DNA of 64,000 nt, taken from assembly GCA_947497085.1 (NCBI GenBank), contig CANMFE010000001.1, positions 929,822 to 993,821 on the forward strand, read 5' to 3'. The notes under the pieces are model-generated. The model was not told the origin of the DNA, did not search any database, and saw only the letters and a list, made by a program, of their open reading frames with translations. Position 1 is the first letter of the stretch. Each line of letters opens with the position of its first letter. This DNA comes from an uncultured Sphingomonadaceae bacterium. Its GTDB lineage: Bacteria > Pseudomonadota > Alphaproteobacteria > Sphingomonadales > Sphingomonadaceae. Shown piece after piece: positions 1 to 9,679 of this stretch. The position numbers and the translations under genes are program-made.

Positions 1-1571
1 CAGTGTGCCATCAGAGCATCAACCTTGGCGATGATGCGGTGTTGCTCGGGGAGGGGCGGTATCGCAACTTCAATATTACTTAACTTAGTTTGAGATATAT
101 TCACTTGGCTCGCAGCCATACCTGATTTTGCTTTTTCAATTTGTTCAGCCGCAGGACCAACCGATAGAGCTAAGGCAAGATAGGCTCCATCAATCTCATC
201 CGATGCGGGGCGGAAACGGATTATTTTGTCCGAGATCATAAGGCGAGGACGAGTCGCCGATACATAGCAACAGATACCTACTCGATTGGTTGGGCCAGCT
301 CGAGTGATAAGAATATCGCCAGCTCGGCACTCCGCGTTTAGGCGCGGTTTTAGTTTTTCAGGAAGTTCTTTATTCTGTTCTGGTAGGTATTTGAGGCGCT
401 GCACTGCAGTAGTTTTTAGAACCCCCCAAGTTTCCTCCGCAATAGCAGGGAATGCAAGACAGGCCGGACTCCATCCCGAGTCCATTGGACCAATTATCTT
501 ACTTAATGGAGCCGACACCCATCCGGTGGGATCGGTCTGTGCCAAAAGCTTACCGCGTACGGCGAGGTCTAGGATAGTTTGTTTTAGGGCTTCGATGCTG
601 GTTTCGGTGGTGAAGAGGGTGTCGAAATGGCTTTCCAGACGTGCCCAGTTTTTGGCGAGGTCGGCAGCATCCACGCTGTTGATCAGGGTAGCGAGGATGG
701 TCTCGACCAGCGTCTGATGCGCCGCCATCGCGCCCTCGCTCTCCCGCTCCAATGCATCGCACAGTGTCATCAGCTCATCGACTTTAGCGACAATGCGCTG
801 TTGTTCGGCGAGCGGTGGCAGAGCAAAGGCTCTCAACTCAAAGTAGCTACGCGGTACGCGTTTTTGGCCTGCCGTCCCGGTCATATTTGCTTCACCCTCT
901 GAAAGGAAACGAGGGGTTTTCATAGTCAGCAGTAAAAATCGTCGATTAATGCCATCTATCAGTGGCCGGGCAACATGTAGTTCAGTGGTGCCTGAACCTA
1001 CGCCGTTGATGAGCCCAACGAAAAGCGCTGCTTTGCCATTTTCAAAGCATGGTGTGATCTTAGCCAGAGCCACGTCGCCATCAGCAAAATGAGTATATCC
1101 TTTTTTAATATCGCCCCAGTTTCTAGTCTCGAAATCATGAGCGCCGTCAGTACCATTCGATATGAGAGGCATCGGGATAAACGAAGCTTCCACATCGTCT
1201 CTGATACTATTTTTTGGATTTATTATTGCGACATCTATAAGCCTTGCCCATTCCCACCGATTAGGAAGAGTTACTCCGCCGAGCGGTACTACGGGCTCAT
1301 CTAACGACTTCGGTCTTCTCATCTGGTTGGATTCAATCGCCTCAGCTTGAGCTTTTCGGGCATGAACCAGAAGTTCTGACGCAGGCTCATCGCCCGCATC
1401 TTGCTGCACCAATTTCCCAAGCATGGCTAGATCTAGAATAAGTGCGCGTAGCCGATCAATTCCATAGAGGTTAATTTTTTTGGATGATCCGCGCCCGGTG
1501 GTATTTTTGCGCTTGATAGCGCCTGTCCAGATATTGATGTTATCAGCAACAAGCGCTGTAATGTCGTTCAT
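1..1571 (-). CDS. hsdS: Type I restriction-modification specificity subunit HsdS (partial, C-terminus outside window)
   Basis: HsdS is the DNA-recognition subunit that directs HsdM and HsdR to a bipartite target. The minus frame is open from an ATG at 1571 to the window edge, giving 523 codons. It has the two-half layout of HsdS: a conserved block reading LPPLAEQQRIVAKVDELM near 770-840 closes the first target-recognition domain, and a second version, IPPLPEQHRIIAKVDALM, lies at 9-62. The ATG overlaps the hsdM stop in an ATGA arrangement, so the two are translationally coupled. The C-terminal end cannot be seen, so intactness is unknown. Gene order and subunit sizes fit the type IB (EcoAI/EcoEI) family. 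Confidence 0.9.
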   Translation of the reverse strand, partial: MNDITALVADNINIWTGAIKRKNTTGRGSSKKINLYGIDRLRALILDLAMLGKLVQQDAGDEPASELLVHARKAQAEAIESNQMRRPKSLDEPVVPLGGVTLPNRWEWARLIDVAIINPKNSIRDDVEASFIPMPLISNGTDGAHDFETRNWGDIKKGYTHFADGDVALAKITPCFENGKAALFVGLINGVGSGTTELHVARPLIDGINRRFLLLTMKTPRFLSEGEANMTGTAGQKRVPRSYFELRAFALPPLAEQQRIVAKVDELMTLCDALERESEGAMAAHQTLVETILATLINSVDAADLAKNWARLESHFDTLFTTETSIEALKQTILDLAVRGKLLAQTDPTGWVSAPLSKIIGPMDSGWSPACLAFPAIAEETWGVLKTTAVQRLKYLPEQNKELPEKLKPRLNAECRAGDILITRAGPTNRVGICCYVSATRPRLMISDKIIRFRPASDEIDGAYLALALSVGPAAEQIEKAKSGMAASQVNISQTKLSNIEVAIPPLPEQHRIIAKVDALMAH

Positions 1572-3040
1572 ACACCTTTCCCCAGTGCTTCTGCCAATAT
1601 GTCTTTCAATGAATCGCGAATCGATTGAATTTTGCCTTGCTGATCCGTATAAGCCTTCAATAGCTTGTCTGGGTCCAGTTCTTCCGTCTCAGCTACGTGC
1701 GGATTCTTCATATCGAGGTTATAGCCGCGCTCGGCTACGTCCTCCGCGCTGATCTTCCATGCCTGCGGCATTTCCTTGCGCGCGCGAAAGCCATCGGCCT
1801 CATCCCCCCACCAATCGCGCTCCGCCTGAAACTCCTCAAAACGCATCGGCTTGGTTTTATTATAGCTGGTCACGCCATCGGGATAGAGATGTTCATAGAA
1901 CCAGACATTCTTAGTCGGCGTGCCCTTGGTGAAGAACAGTATGTTGGTCTTAATGCCTGTATAGGGTGCGAACACTCCGTTCGGCAGACGGACGATAGTG
2001 TGCAAATTGCATTCTTTAATCAGGCTTTGTTTCAGCGTGGATTTGACGCCTTCGCCAAAGAGAAAACCATCGGGCAGGACGACTGCGGCACGACCATTGT
2101 TTTTGAGCAACTTAATGATGAGAGCCACAAATAAGTCGGCAGTTTCACGCGTTCGCAAACTAGCGGGAAAATTATTTTCAATCCCGTCTTGCTCCATTCC
2201 GCCAAAAGGAGGGTTGGTTGCAATAACGGGTACTCGGTCTTTCTCGCCATAATCACGGTACGCTTTTTCCAGTGTGTTGCCGTGTCGGATATGGCTGGGT
2301 ATATCAATGCCATGCAATATCATGTTGGTGATGCACAACATGTGCGGAAGAGCTTTTTTTTCTACCCCCCTTATTGTATTACGCAGTATTTCTTCGTCGC
2401 TTGGCGACTTCACAAATTTGCGCTTATGATCAATAGCGCAGGTTAGAAAACCTCCTGTTCCGCAGGCCGGATCAAAAACAACCTCATCCAGCTTTGGCGC
2501 AAGTCGATCGATTATAAATCTGGTGACAGCTCGCGGCGTATAAAATTCACCAGCATTGCCCGCACTTTGCAAGTCCTTGAGAATTTGCTCATAGATCGCG
2601 CCAAAGGTGTGTCGATCATCGGTGTTGTTGAAATCGATTTCATTGATCTTGTTGATCACTTGCCGCATCAGTGTGCCGGACTTCATATAGTTGTACGTGT
2701 CTTCAAAAACGTCGCGGATAGTTTTTGCTCGTTTGCCAACTAAACCTATTGTCGGCAGATCACCTTTAAGTTTGGGGAACAGCTGAAGATTAATAAAATC
2801 AAGAAGCTCATCGCCGGTCATTCCTTCCTTGTCAGCAGCCCAATTTCGCCAGCGCAAGTGGTTGGGCAATGGTGACTCGAAATCATCGTCAACCAGTTCC
2901 AGTTCATCCTCGCGGTCATCATAAATTTTGAGGAAAAACATCCAGACCAACTGGCTTATTCTCTGTGCATCACCATCAACGCCGACATCCTTGCGCATGA
3001 TGTCTTGAATGGATTTTATTACGCCTGAAACGTTACTCAT
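1568..3040 (-). CDS. hsdM: Type I restriction-modification DNA methyltransferase HsdM
   Basis: HsdM is the adenine-N6 methyltransferase subunit that protects host DNA and forms part of the restriction complex. The 490-residue protein has the N-terminal HsdM helical domain, the SAM-binding motif FDPACGTGGF (about residues 189-198) and the catalytic motif NPPF (276-279). The length matches type IB HsdM proteins. The start overlaps the hsdR stop by four bases (ATGA), and the stop overlaps the hsdS start in the same way. No frameshift or missing motif is seen, so it is probably functional. Confidence 0.96.
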   Translation of the reverse strand: MSNVSGVIKSIQDIMRKDVGVDGDAQRISQLVWMFFLKIYDDREDELELVDDDFESPLPNHLRWRNWAADKEGMTGDELLDFINLQLFPKLKGDLPTIGLVGKRAKTIRDVFEDTYNYMKSGTLMRQVINKINEIDFNNTDDRHTFGAIYEQILKDLQSAGNAGEFYTPRAVTRFIIDRLAPKLDEVVFDPACGTGGFLTCAIDHKRKFVKSPSDEEILRNTIRGVEKKALPHMLCITNMILHGIDIPSHIRHGNTLEKAYRDYGEKDRVPVIATNPPFGGMEQDGIENNFPASLRTRETADLFVALIIKLLKNNGRAAVVLPDGFLFGEGVKSTLKQSLIKECNLHTIVRLPNGVFAPYTGIKTNILFFTKGTPTKNVWFYEHLYPDGVTSYNKTKPMRFEEFQAERDWWGDEADGFRARKEMPQAWKISAEDVAERGYNLDMKNPHVAETEELDPDKLLKAYTDQQGKIQSIRDSLKDILAEALGKGV

Positions 3041-5385
3041 TCGTTTGATGCCTGCTCGTATAATTGATCTTCTAACTCTTTGAGCGCCGCGTCATAGCCT
3101 TGCTTTCCACCAAACGCACCTTTGATGATCTCAAGCGGCGTTCCAATGTCGTCGAATGGCTTTAGACGCAGAACTTTCGTGTCTTCAACTGTCGTGATAC
3201 CTTCATCCGCATACTTGTCTAGTAGGGCATTCAATACCGCACGCGCCTTATCTCCATATTTGGTGAAGTAGTCGCGTTTCTTTACATTGTCTGCGCGTTC
3301 ACGGCGGGTCAGCGGCGGTGCGTCAAACGCTATATGGGCGATCAGGTCGAAGTCGCCATATTCTCGTCCGATAGTCTCCTGCAAATTAGCGAGCACAATC
3401 CCGTGCTCTTCCAATTCATCAATAACTGCCTGTTTGCGGTCCGCATCATTCCAGCGCTGCAGGAACTCATCAAGTGAACGGTATTCGGAGGTAATGGCGT
3501 TTTTTGCGTAATCTTTATAGCTTTCGGTGATCAACGTGCCATCGGTGCCAATATATTCAATGCGTTCAGAAATGATTTTGACCGGAACGCCGCTTACAAC
3601 GAGTTTGGTTACTCCGGCTGAATTATCGTCTTCATCGGGCTCATCATCGTCTTCGACTGGCGGATCAGGCGGAACAGGATCATCATCGTCACCAGGCTCA
3701 TAAACGACAACAGGTGGACCATCAAATTCGTCATCACGGAAAAGCTCGGTAGCCTTTTTGAAGTCCATGATTGTGAAAAAATATTTGCCATTGTCCTCGT
3801 CAATACGGGTACCGCGCCCGATAATCTGTTTGAACATCGTCATCGATTTTATCGAGCGGTCCAGGACTATGAGTTTGCAAGTTTTTGCATCAACTCCCGT
3901 TGTCAGTAGCTGTGACGTGGTTGCAATAACGGGATATGGCTGTTCGGGATCAATAAAGTTGTCAAGCTGGGCTTTACCTTCGGCATTGTCCCCAGTGATA
4001 CGCATGACGTATTTGGAGTTGTCTCTCGCTAGCTTGCCAGCTGCATTGACAATAGCTTTTCGCATCCTTTCGGCGTGATCGATATCCTCACAAAAAATGA
4101 TTGTTTTCGACATCGGATCGGTTGCGAAGAGTAGTTTCATGACGCGTTCAGCTACCAGCTTAGTACGCTGGTTAAGGATCAGCACTTTATCCATATCAGC
4201 TTGGTTGTATTCCCGCTGATCGAGTTCAATGCCCAAGTCATCCACCATTCCTGCAGGCGGGATCCAACCCAGAATATCCTTATCGATATCGATGCGAACG
4301 ACCTTGTAAGGAGCTAGAAAACCATCCTCAATGCCTTGCTTAAGACTGTAGGTGTAAACTGGGTCGCCAAAATAGGTGATGTTAGATTGGTAGGCTGTTT
4401 CCCTCGGCGTAGCCGTCATACCAATTTGTACGGCTTCGCCAAAATAGTCTAAGATTTCGCGCCAAGCTGAATCTTCAGAAGCGCTACCGCGATGGCATTC
4501 ATCGACTACTATCAGATCAAAAAAGTCGGGAGATACTGATTTAAAAATTTTGTCACTTTCGTCAGGTCCGGTCAGAGCTTGGTACAGCCCTAGATGGATT
4601 TCATATGCAGGATCGATCTTTCGATTTCGGACCTTCGTCATTGCCTCTCCGAACGGTTTGAAATCGTTCACCAGCGTTTGATCAACGAGGATATTTCTAT
4701 CGGCAAGAAATAATATTCTTTTCGCCTTTTTTGCTTTCCATAGTCGCCATATAATCTGGAATGTTGTGTAAGTCTTTCCAGTTCCTGTAGCCATGACAAG
4801 CAAATTTCGGTTTTGGCCTTTTGCAATTGCTTCGACAGTTCGATTGATAGCTTCTAGCTGATAATACCGAGGCTCTTTATCAGAAGTGTCTGTATAATAG
4901 CGCTGCTGAACTAGTGCCTCATTATCAGTGTCAATGTGATGATACTGGCGATATCTATTCCACAAAGCGTTAGGGTCAGGAAATTGATCTAAAGGTATCT
5001 CTTGTTCAATATCTTCGCCATCACTTGCATTGCGGTTATGCTCCGCAAACGCATCTCCGTTTGAACTATATGCGCTCGGCAAATTAAGAATCTCAGCATA
5101 CCCGAGTGCTTGCTGAAGGCCGCTGCTTACGGTGTATGAATTGTCTTTTGCTTCAACGATCGCAAGCGGTATTCCCGATTCCCAAGAGAGCACGTAATCA
5201 GCAAATTTTTTCTTTTTCGTATTTCGAGAGGACAGGTTTCCGCGAACGATAACGGGACCGGGCGTGAGAGTCACTTCACGACGAACTTGTTTGAACGGAT
5301 CCCACCCCGCGTTTTTGATCGCAGGAGTAATGAATAAGTCACAAATATCACTCTCGCTAAGTTCTAGCTTTTCGCTTTTATCCAA
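3037..5385 (-). CDS. hsdR: Type I restriction endonuclease/translocase subunit HsdR
   Basis: HsdR is the ATP-driven translocase and nuclease that cuts unmethylated DNA. The 782 residues include an N-terminal nuclease signature (D63 and E78-A-K80), Walker A ATGTGKT (199-205), DECH box (295-298) and SF2 helicase motifs through the middle. The size and the C-terminal ELEDQLYEQ segment resemble the EcoEI-type R family. An acidic linker of Asp, Glu and Pro lies around residues 545-580, between the motor and C-terminal region. The start codon is TTG, supported by an AAGGGG ribosome-binding site about seven bases upstream. It is first in the hsdR-hsdM-hsdS operon. Confidence 0.95.
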   Translation of the reverse strand: MDKSEKLELSESDICDLFITPAIKNAGWDPFKQVRREVTLTPGPVIVRGNLSSRNTKKKKFADYVLSWESGIPLAIVEAKDNSYTVSSGLQQALGYAEILNLPSAYSSNGDAFAEHNRNASDGEDIEQEIPLDQFPDPNALWNRYRQYHHIDTDNEALVQQRYYTDTSDKEPRYYQLEAINRTVEAIAKGQNRNLLVMATGTGKTYTTFQIIWRLWKAKKAKRILFLADRNILVDQTLVNDFKPFGEAMTKVRNRKIDPAYEIHLGLYQALTGPDESDKIFKSVSPDFFDLIVVDECHRGSASEDSAWREILDYFGEAVQIGMTATPRETAYQSNITYFGDPVYTYSLKQGIEDGFLAPYKVVRIDIDKDILGWIPPAGMVDDLGIELDQREYNQADMDKVLILNQRTKLVAERVMKLLFATDPMSKTIIFCEDIDHAERMRKAIVNAAGKLARDNSKYVMRITGDNAEGKAQLDNFIDPEQPYPVIATTSQLLTTGVDAKTCKLIVLDRSIKSMTMFKQIIGRGTRIDEDNGKYFFTIMDFKKATELFRDDEFDGPPVVVYEPGDDDDPVPPDPPVEDDDEPDEDDNSAGVTKLVVSGVPVKIISERIEYIGTDGTLITESYKDYAKNAITSEYRSLDEFLQRWNDADRKQAVIDELEEHGIVLANLQETIGREYGDFDLIAHIAFDAPPLTRRERADNVKKRDYFTKYGDKARAVLNALLDKYADEGITTVEDTKVLRLKPFDDIGTPLEIIKGAFGGKQGYDAALKELEDQLYEQASNE

Positions 5386-5596
5386 AAATTTACCCCTTAG
5401 CTATTGCGCCATAAAAACTTATAAGAGAATGAAGTCAAAAAGAAAGGTCATGTTACTAAGTCCATTTTTAACAAACTATCATATGTCTGATACTGGGCCA
5501 AATGCGGGCAGTTGTTTCTTGACTACCTATTCGTGTGAAGCGCCCGCTCGACTACCATCAAATTCCAGCTGCCAAAAGAAGGCAACATGCGGGCGC

Positions 5597-7360
5597 CTAT
5601 CCAAGGCCAGCCTCCGTTATGAAGGGGGTCGGGGTGTTCTTCCAGTGAGACTGATCAGAAGCTACGACAAGAACGCGCTTGGCTCGTGTCAACCCGACGT
5701 AAAAAACTCGCCGTGCCTCATCATAAGCCTCCTGCGTCGATGTAGAGAAATGCGGGATACTGCCGTCGTTCATACAGATTAGGGCGACGCCATCGAATTC
5801 GCGCCCCTTGGAATTATGAAGGGTGATCAGTTTGAGCGCATGCTCGGGATTGGCAAATAGGCCCATGTCAGCGATCAGCAGGTTCGCGAGATCGACCTTG
5901 CTGGCATTCATGTCGGATAACATTTCCTCGGCGGAATCGATCAGCGGCTGTTTGGCGCTGCCCGGCAACAATTCCTCCCGTTCGAGATAGTCACCTGCCT
6001 CGCGGGCCATGGCACGCAGCCAAGCGACGCCGCCAAGATGCTGGCCGGCAAGTTCGCGAGCGAGATAAATCAGGCCGAGCGCCAGGCGACGTCCCTGATA
6101 GCTGAACATGTCGTAGCGGGAGTTCCCTGATAGATCACCGATGAGCCGAAACAATGCTCGCTCGACACCCGGGAGTCCGAGGTAATCGCCAGCCACGGCG
6201 CAGGCCCCAAGTTGCTCGGCAAGTCCGGCAAGCAGACGCCGACGCTTATACGGGCGAGCACCCGGACCAAAGACTGGGACGTCAAATTCTCGGAGGGCGC
6301 GGGCGACAGGGATGAGATGTGTCCACCATGGTGCAAGGATTGCGGCCTTTCCGAGCGGGATACCGGCATTCTGCAGGGCGGGCAGGAAATGGTCGGTAAT
6401 GGCGTCGATAGGCCGGTCGACATGGACGTAGTTAACTTGAGCCGCAAGCTGGGCTGCAGCGCCCGTCGACAGCATCTCCGGCACAGTCGGGATGAGTGTT
6501 GATGCAGTGCTGACTATCGCCGGCCCGCATCGAAAGTTGCCAGTCAGAACAGCGCCGCGGTGCGCGTCGATCTGATCGCCGAACTGCTCGGCCAGTTCGG
6601 GGCGAGCGCCGGCGAAGCGCATGATCGACTGGTTCTGGTCGCCGACGAGAAAAAATTTGGTGAGCAGGAAATGCCGGAGCGCGCTGAAGATGGCAATCTG
6701 GATGTCTGTAGTGTCCTGGAATTCGTCGATCAGCAGCCAGGCAAAGCGGCTCGCGATGCCGCGTCCAACGAACGGGTGCTGTTCGAGAATTCTCCACGAG
6801 TAATAGAGGATCATCGCAAAATCGAGGTGTCCGCTAGCGAGGACCCGCTCCCAATAGAGCGCGGCGGATTCGTCGGTGACGATACCGGTTTCGAAACCTT
6901 GGCCGCAGGGTTCGCCGTTCACGTCGATGCGAAGCGACTCATAGTCCTCGAACACTTGCCCGGCAGGCATGCGGCCGAAGGAGTCCTCGACCGCGCTCAC
7001 GATCTGCTCAAACAGGCTGTTTTCGCGGGAAAGCACCTGAAAAGACACCGGCACCTCGGGAATAAGCCAGCTATAGGGACGCAGAATAAATTGCAGACAG
7101 AAAGCATGGATCGTGGAGATTTCACAGCAGTCCGCGAAGGCGTTGTTGCCGTAGGTGCGCAACCGGGTCTCAATCTCGTCGACCGCGGCATTGGTATAGG
7201 TGATGCAGCCGACGGATTGGGGCGTGCCGACGACCTGGTCGGCTAGCTTTAACAGCTTAGCAAGAATGACCCGTGTCTTGCCACTTCCCGGGCAAGCCGT
7301 CAGCAGCAGATTTCCGTCCTGTTCAACCGCCTCGTGCTGTTCGTGGGTCAGCCGGATCAT
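5597..7360 (-). CDS. gajB: Gabija anti-phage protein GajB, UvrD/Rep-like helicase
   Basis: This 587-residue SF1 helicase-like protein has Walker A ACPGSGKT (22-29), Walker B IDEFQD (211-216), motif III LVGDQNQSI and C-terminal motifs TLHNSKG and VGLTRAK. Alone it could pass for a UvrD/PcrA repair helicase. Its start, however, overlaps the stop of an OLD-family ATPase/TOPRIM nuclease gene by four bases, which is the defining arrangement of Gabija. In studied Gabija systems GajB joins GajA in a complex that responds to phage infection. A type I RM operon follows 211 bp downstream on the same strand, so the two form a defence cluster. Confidence 0.88.
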   Translation of the reverse strand: MIRLTHEQHEAVEQDGNLLLTACPGSGKTRVILAKLLKLADQVVGTPQSVGCITYTNAAVDEIETRLRTYGNNAFADCCEISTIHAFCLQFILRPYSWLIPEVPVSFQVLSRENSLFEQIVSAVEDSFGRMPAGQVFEDYESLRIDVNGEPCGQGFETGIVTDESAALYWERVLASGHLDFAMILYYSWRILEQHPFVGRGIASRFAWLLIDEFQDTTDIQIAIFSALRHFLLTKFFLVGDQNQSIMRFAGARPELAEQFGDQIDAHRGAVLTGNFRCGPAIVSTASTLIPTVPEMLSTGAAAQLAAQVNYVHVDRPIDAITDHFLPALQNAGIPLGKAAILAPWWTHLIPVARALREFDVPVFGPGARPYKRRRLLAGLAEQLGACAVAGDYLGLPGVERALFRLIGDLSGNSRYDMFSYQGRRLALGLIYLARELAGQHLGGVAWLRAMAREAGDYLEREELLPGSAKQPLIDSAEEMLSDMNASKVDLANLLIADMGLFANPEHALKLITLHNSKGREFDGVALICMNDGSIPHFSTSTQEAYDEARRVFYVGLTRAKRVLVVASDQSHWKNTPTPFITEAGLG

Positions 7361-9174
7361 TCAGTGAGCCACTCATAGGCCTGCTCGATATAGGGCGGCA
7401 GATCGGTCGCGAGATGAGCATAGCGCGCAGCTATCTGCGCAAAACGGGCTTTGCCAAAGCGCTTGGCGGTATTGAGCGTGATACGACCAAGCTCGACGCG
7501 CAGGGCCGTCTCTTCAACGAGGCTCAGTCCTCCGAGCGTGAGAGCTGCGTGCCCATTCTCCATCTGTATAAGAATCTGCGGAGCGCCGAGAGCACGAACG
7601 GTCTCGATCAGCATAGGCAGGCGCCCGACCGATACCAGTTCACGTTCAAAAGTAGTGGCACCCGCGAATGCGGACACAAAGTTGTTTTCCAGTACCACCA
7701 GATCAGGGGCGTCGGTCTCCGGATCGAAGTCCTCGGCGTCGGATGGCTTCATGTCTGCATCGGCCACGATGGCGCATTTCTTCTCGAGCGAGCCGGCGCA
7801 AAACAGCTTGGCATAGACGTCGAAATGGACGCCATGAATCGCGATAACCGAGATGCCGAGCCGTTCGAGCTTCACGCCATACACCTGCTCGATCAGTGCC
7901 GGGATCAGGAACATTTCGGCGGGCCCTTCAACCAACATGACCTTTCGGGCGTAGAGCAATGCGCTCTTAGTTGCGTCGAGGTAACGTTCGAGATCGGAAA
8001 TCTCTGGACCGGTCAGCGCCGCATTAAGCGCGAGGTTCCCCGCAGCAATGGTCGCGTCCTCGCGCTTAGTTAGCGATACAATACTGCTCAACGGAACCTG
8101 TGAGGTCACTTGGGTGCTGTGACTGGTCAGGATAGTCTGCACGCCGATCGCGCGTAGTGCCGCGATTAGCGAAAATTGCAACTGGGGGTGGAGATGCGCT
8201 TCAGGCTCCTCGATTAGAATCAACTGACCAGCCGAGCGGTTGAGCGCGATTCGCCGCTGTAGATATTCCATGAGGATCGCGATGTAGAGAATATTGTTCA
8301 TGCCAAGACCGTTGCGGCCTGGTTCGAACGCTGTGAGTGACAGGTCCGATAGAATAATTTTCAGATTGCGCATGATCGCGCGGAAAGTCGCGCCAGATAG
8401 GCCAAGCGTGGCGTCCATCTCGAACGCGGGACCAGAGACATCCTTGAACCGCGCATCGATTGCTCCTGCTATCTCGGCGATAGTCGCCGAGTTCGCAATT
8501 GCCTGATTAGCATGGTCGAGGGTATCAATCAGGGCATCCTGTTCGGCCGCATCGATTTCGAATGCCTCAATTAGGCGGATAAGCGGTGACTGGCGGGGGT
8601 TACGCAGGTCGTTCTCGACATCGCGGAGCGCGGGTAGATGAACGAGTAGGTATGATTGCAAGTCGGCGAAGCGCACAGCCTCGCCGATCCCCTCGTCATC
8701 CCAGGCAATTTCGGTCAGGTCGATCGCAGGGTCGCCGCCACCGCGGATTTCCCACTGATAGTCCTCAAGGGTCAGTGTTCCGGGTGCGAGGTCGCCACTC
8801 GTAAGCTGCTCCCGAACGGCCGGACGCGGCCGGAAGCGGTAGAATATGCGCGCGCGATCCGCGGCGGTCTTCCACGTGCTGACCAGCGCCTCTTCGTTCA
8901 CCCTGCCCTCGAACCCAGTCAGCTCAATGCCGATCAGAACCTGGCTTGGCTCGGCGATATCGATAGCGGAGTGGATATCTTCACGCAGCAATGACCGGAA
9001 ACTCGACGGCAACATATTGTCGAGACATATCTGGATTGCGCGCAAGATCGCAGTCTTGCCTGTATTGTTCTCGCCAATGATACAGCACAGATCATCAGCT
9101 ATATTCACGTCAAGTGACGCGAAGGTGCGAAAATTTTGAATCACGATTCGAGCTATTCGCATCATCTTCACCAT
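7357..9174 (-). CDS. gajA: Gabija anti-phage protein GajA, OLD-family ATPase with TOPRIM nuclease domain
   Basis: GajA is the nucleotide-regulated DNA-nicking nuclease of Gabija. From the chosen start (605 aa) the protein shows an SMC/OLD ATPase with Walker A GENNTGKT (about 34-41), a long insertion, a signature-like GRNGLG, Walker B LILIEEPEAHLHP (about 317-329) and a TSHST switch. A TOPRIM domain follows, with VMLVEGPAE (catalytic Glu about 416) and VADAD (about 470-474). The frame stays open to 9321, but the upstream part does not look like OLD N-termini, whereas MRIARIVIQNFRTF does. The true start is the ATG at 9174, 9165 or 9162. It is first in the gajA-gajB pair. Confidence 0.88.
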   Translation of the reverse strand: MVKMMRIARIVIQNFRTFASLDVNIADDLCCIIGENNTGKTAILRAIQICLDNMLPSSFRSLLREDIHSAIDIAEPSQVLIGIELTGFEGRVNEEALVSTWKTAADRARIFYRFRPRPAVREQLTSGDLAPGTLTLEDYQWEIRGGGDPAIDLTEIAWDDEGIGEAVRFADLQSYLLVHLPALRDVENDLRNPRQSPLIRLIEAFEIDAAEQDALIDTLDHANQAIANSATIAEIAGAIDARFKDVSGPAFEMDATLGLSGATFRAIMRNLKIILSDLSLTAFEPGRNGLGMNNILYIAILMEYLQRRIALNRSAGQLILIEEPEAHLHPQLQFSLIAALRAIGVQTILTSHSTQVTSQVPLSSIVSLTKREDATIAAGNLALNAALTGPEISDLERYLDATKSALLYARKVMLVEGPAEMFLIPALIEQVYGVKLERLGISVIAIHGVHFDVYAKLFCAGSLEKKCAIVADADMKPSDAEDFDPETDAPDLVVLENNFVSAFAGATTFERELVSVGRLPMLIETVRALGAPQILIQMENGHAALTLGGLSLVEETALRVELGRITLNTAKRFGKARFAQIAARYAHLATDLPPYIEQAYEWLTE

Positions 9175-9512
9175 ATTATTAAGCAGAAAAATGCCACGTA
9201 CTATTGAACTGAAAGCGCTACCAAAACAACCGCCTTTGCAAAGTATAAACCGACTTGGATTAATACTGAATCTTTGGACTACTTGGCCAAGGGAGTTGAT
9301 CGCCGAAAGTGCAGATGTCAAGCTAGACGAGCCGCCGTGGATGCAAAAAGGTCACGCGCTTCTGGTGTCCGAACCTAAATAGAGGCGGCGCGAAACCAAG
9401 ACGCCGGTTCGCCAAAGAACACGTCCGTTATCTCAAGTATAACGTCTGAAAGGAGATTTTCCGAAGTGTCTAACAACACTGCGTTTCAATGGCCATCCAA
9501 GTGACGTCCGCT

Positions 9513-9572
9513 TTCAGGCTCTTAGATCAAGTCGCCGAAAGGCCGAGATTGGGGCGCGAACTGGACATATAA
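9513..9572 (+). pseudogene. Possible ParE-family toxin fragment
   Basis: A 19-codon stretch reads FRLLDQVAERPRLGRELDI and then a stop. It resembles the central helix region of ParE/RelE toxins, where a segment of the form LLAE.P.LGR..D is common. No start codon, no C-terminal strand and no antitoxin gene are visible, so at best it is a relic. The match is short and could be chance. Confidence 0.25.
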
Positions 9573-9615
9573 GGCCAATCAAAACCATTGATTTTGAGCT
9601 CTCATCGATAACCAC

Positions 9616-9651
9616 TCATGCCATAAGTGTTGGTTGTTCATGAGTTGAAAA
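9616..9651. repeat. 36-bp direct repeat, left copy
   Basis: This copy matches 19609-19644 at 34 of 36 positions, in the same orientation. The two copies bracket the coiled-coil/HlyD chimera, lipoprotein and protease/RTX genes. This copy also contains an inverted repeat, ACTCATG (9614-9620) with CATGAGT (9639-9645). It could be a recombination site or the scar of an insertion. Confidence 0.75.
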
Positions 9652-9679
9652 CTTGAGGACTTTGAACCGCAAAAAATGA

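Larger units (their letters stand above)
9322..9679. other. Gap between gajA and the RTX gene: no intact gene, repeat copy and possible toxin remnant
   Basis: This stretch lies upstream of gajA (minus) and downstream of the RTX gene (minus). I see no convincing complete gene. It holds a short ParE-like remnant (9513-9572) and the first copy of the 36-bp flanking repeat (9616-9651). The gajA promoter should be in the right-hand part of this gap or inside the N-terminal open frame, but no clear -35/-10 pair stands out. Confidence 0.5.

Noticed and set aside
9175..9321. Long N-terminal extension of GajA
   Set aside because: The 49 extra residues do not look like OLD-family sequence, and the conserved RIARIVIQNFRTF starts right after the internal ATGs.
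9350..9380. Second tRNA-Leu attachment core (GCTTCTGGTGTCCGAACC)
   Set aside because: It shares only scattered bases with the tRNA 3' end and cannot be aligned over a useful length.
9191..9382. 63-codon plus-strand frame opposite the gajA N-terminal region
   Set aside because: It overlaps the upstream open part of gajA on the other strand, lacks a ribosome-binding site and resembles nothing known.
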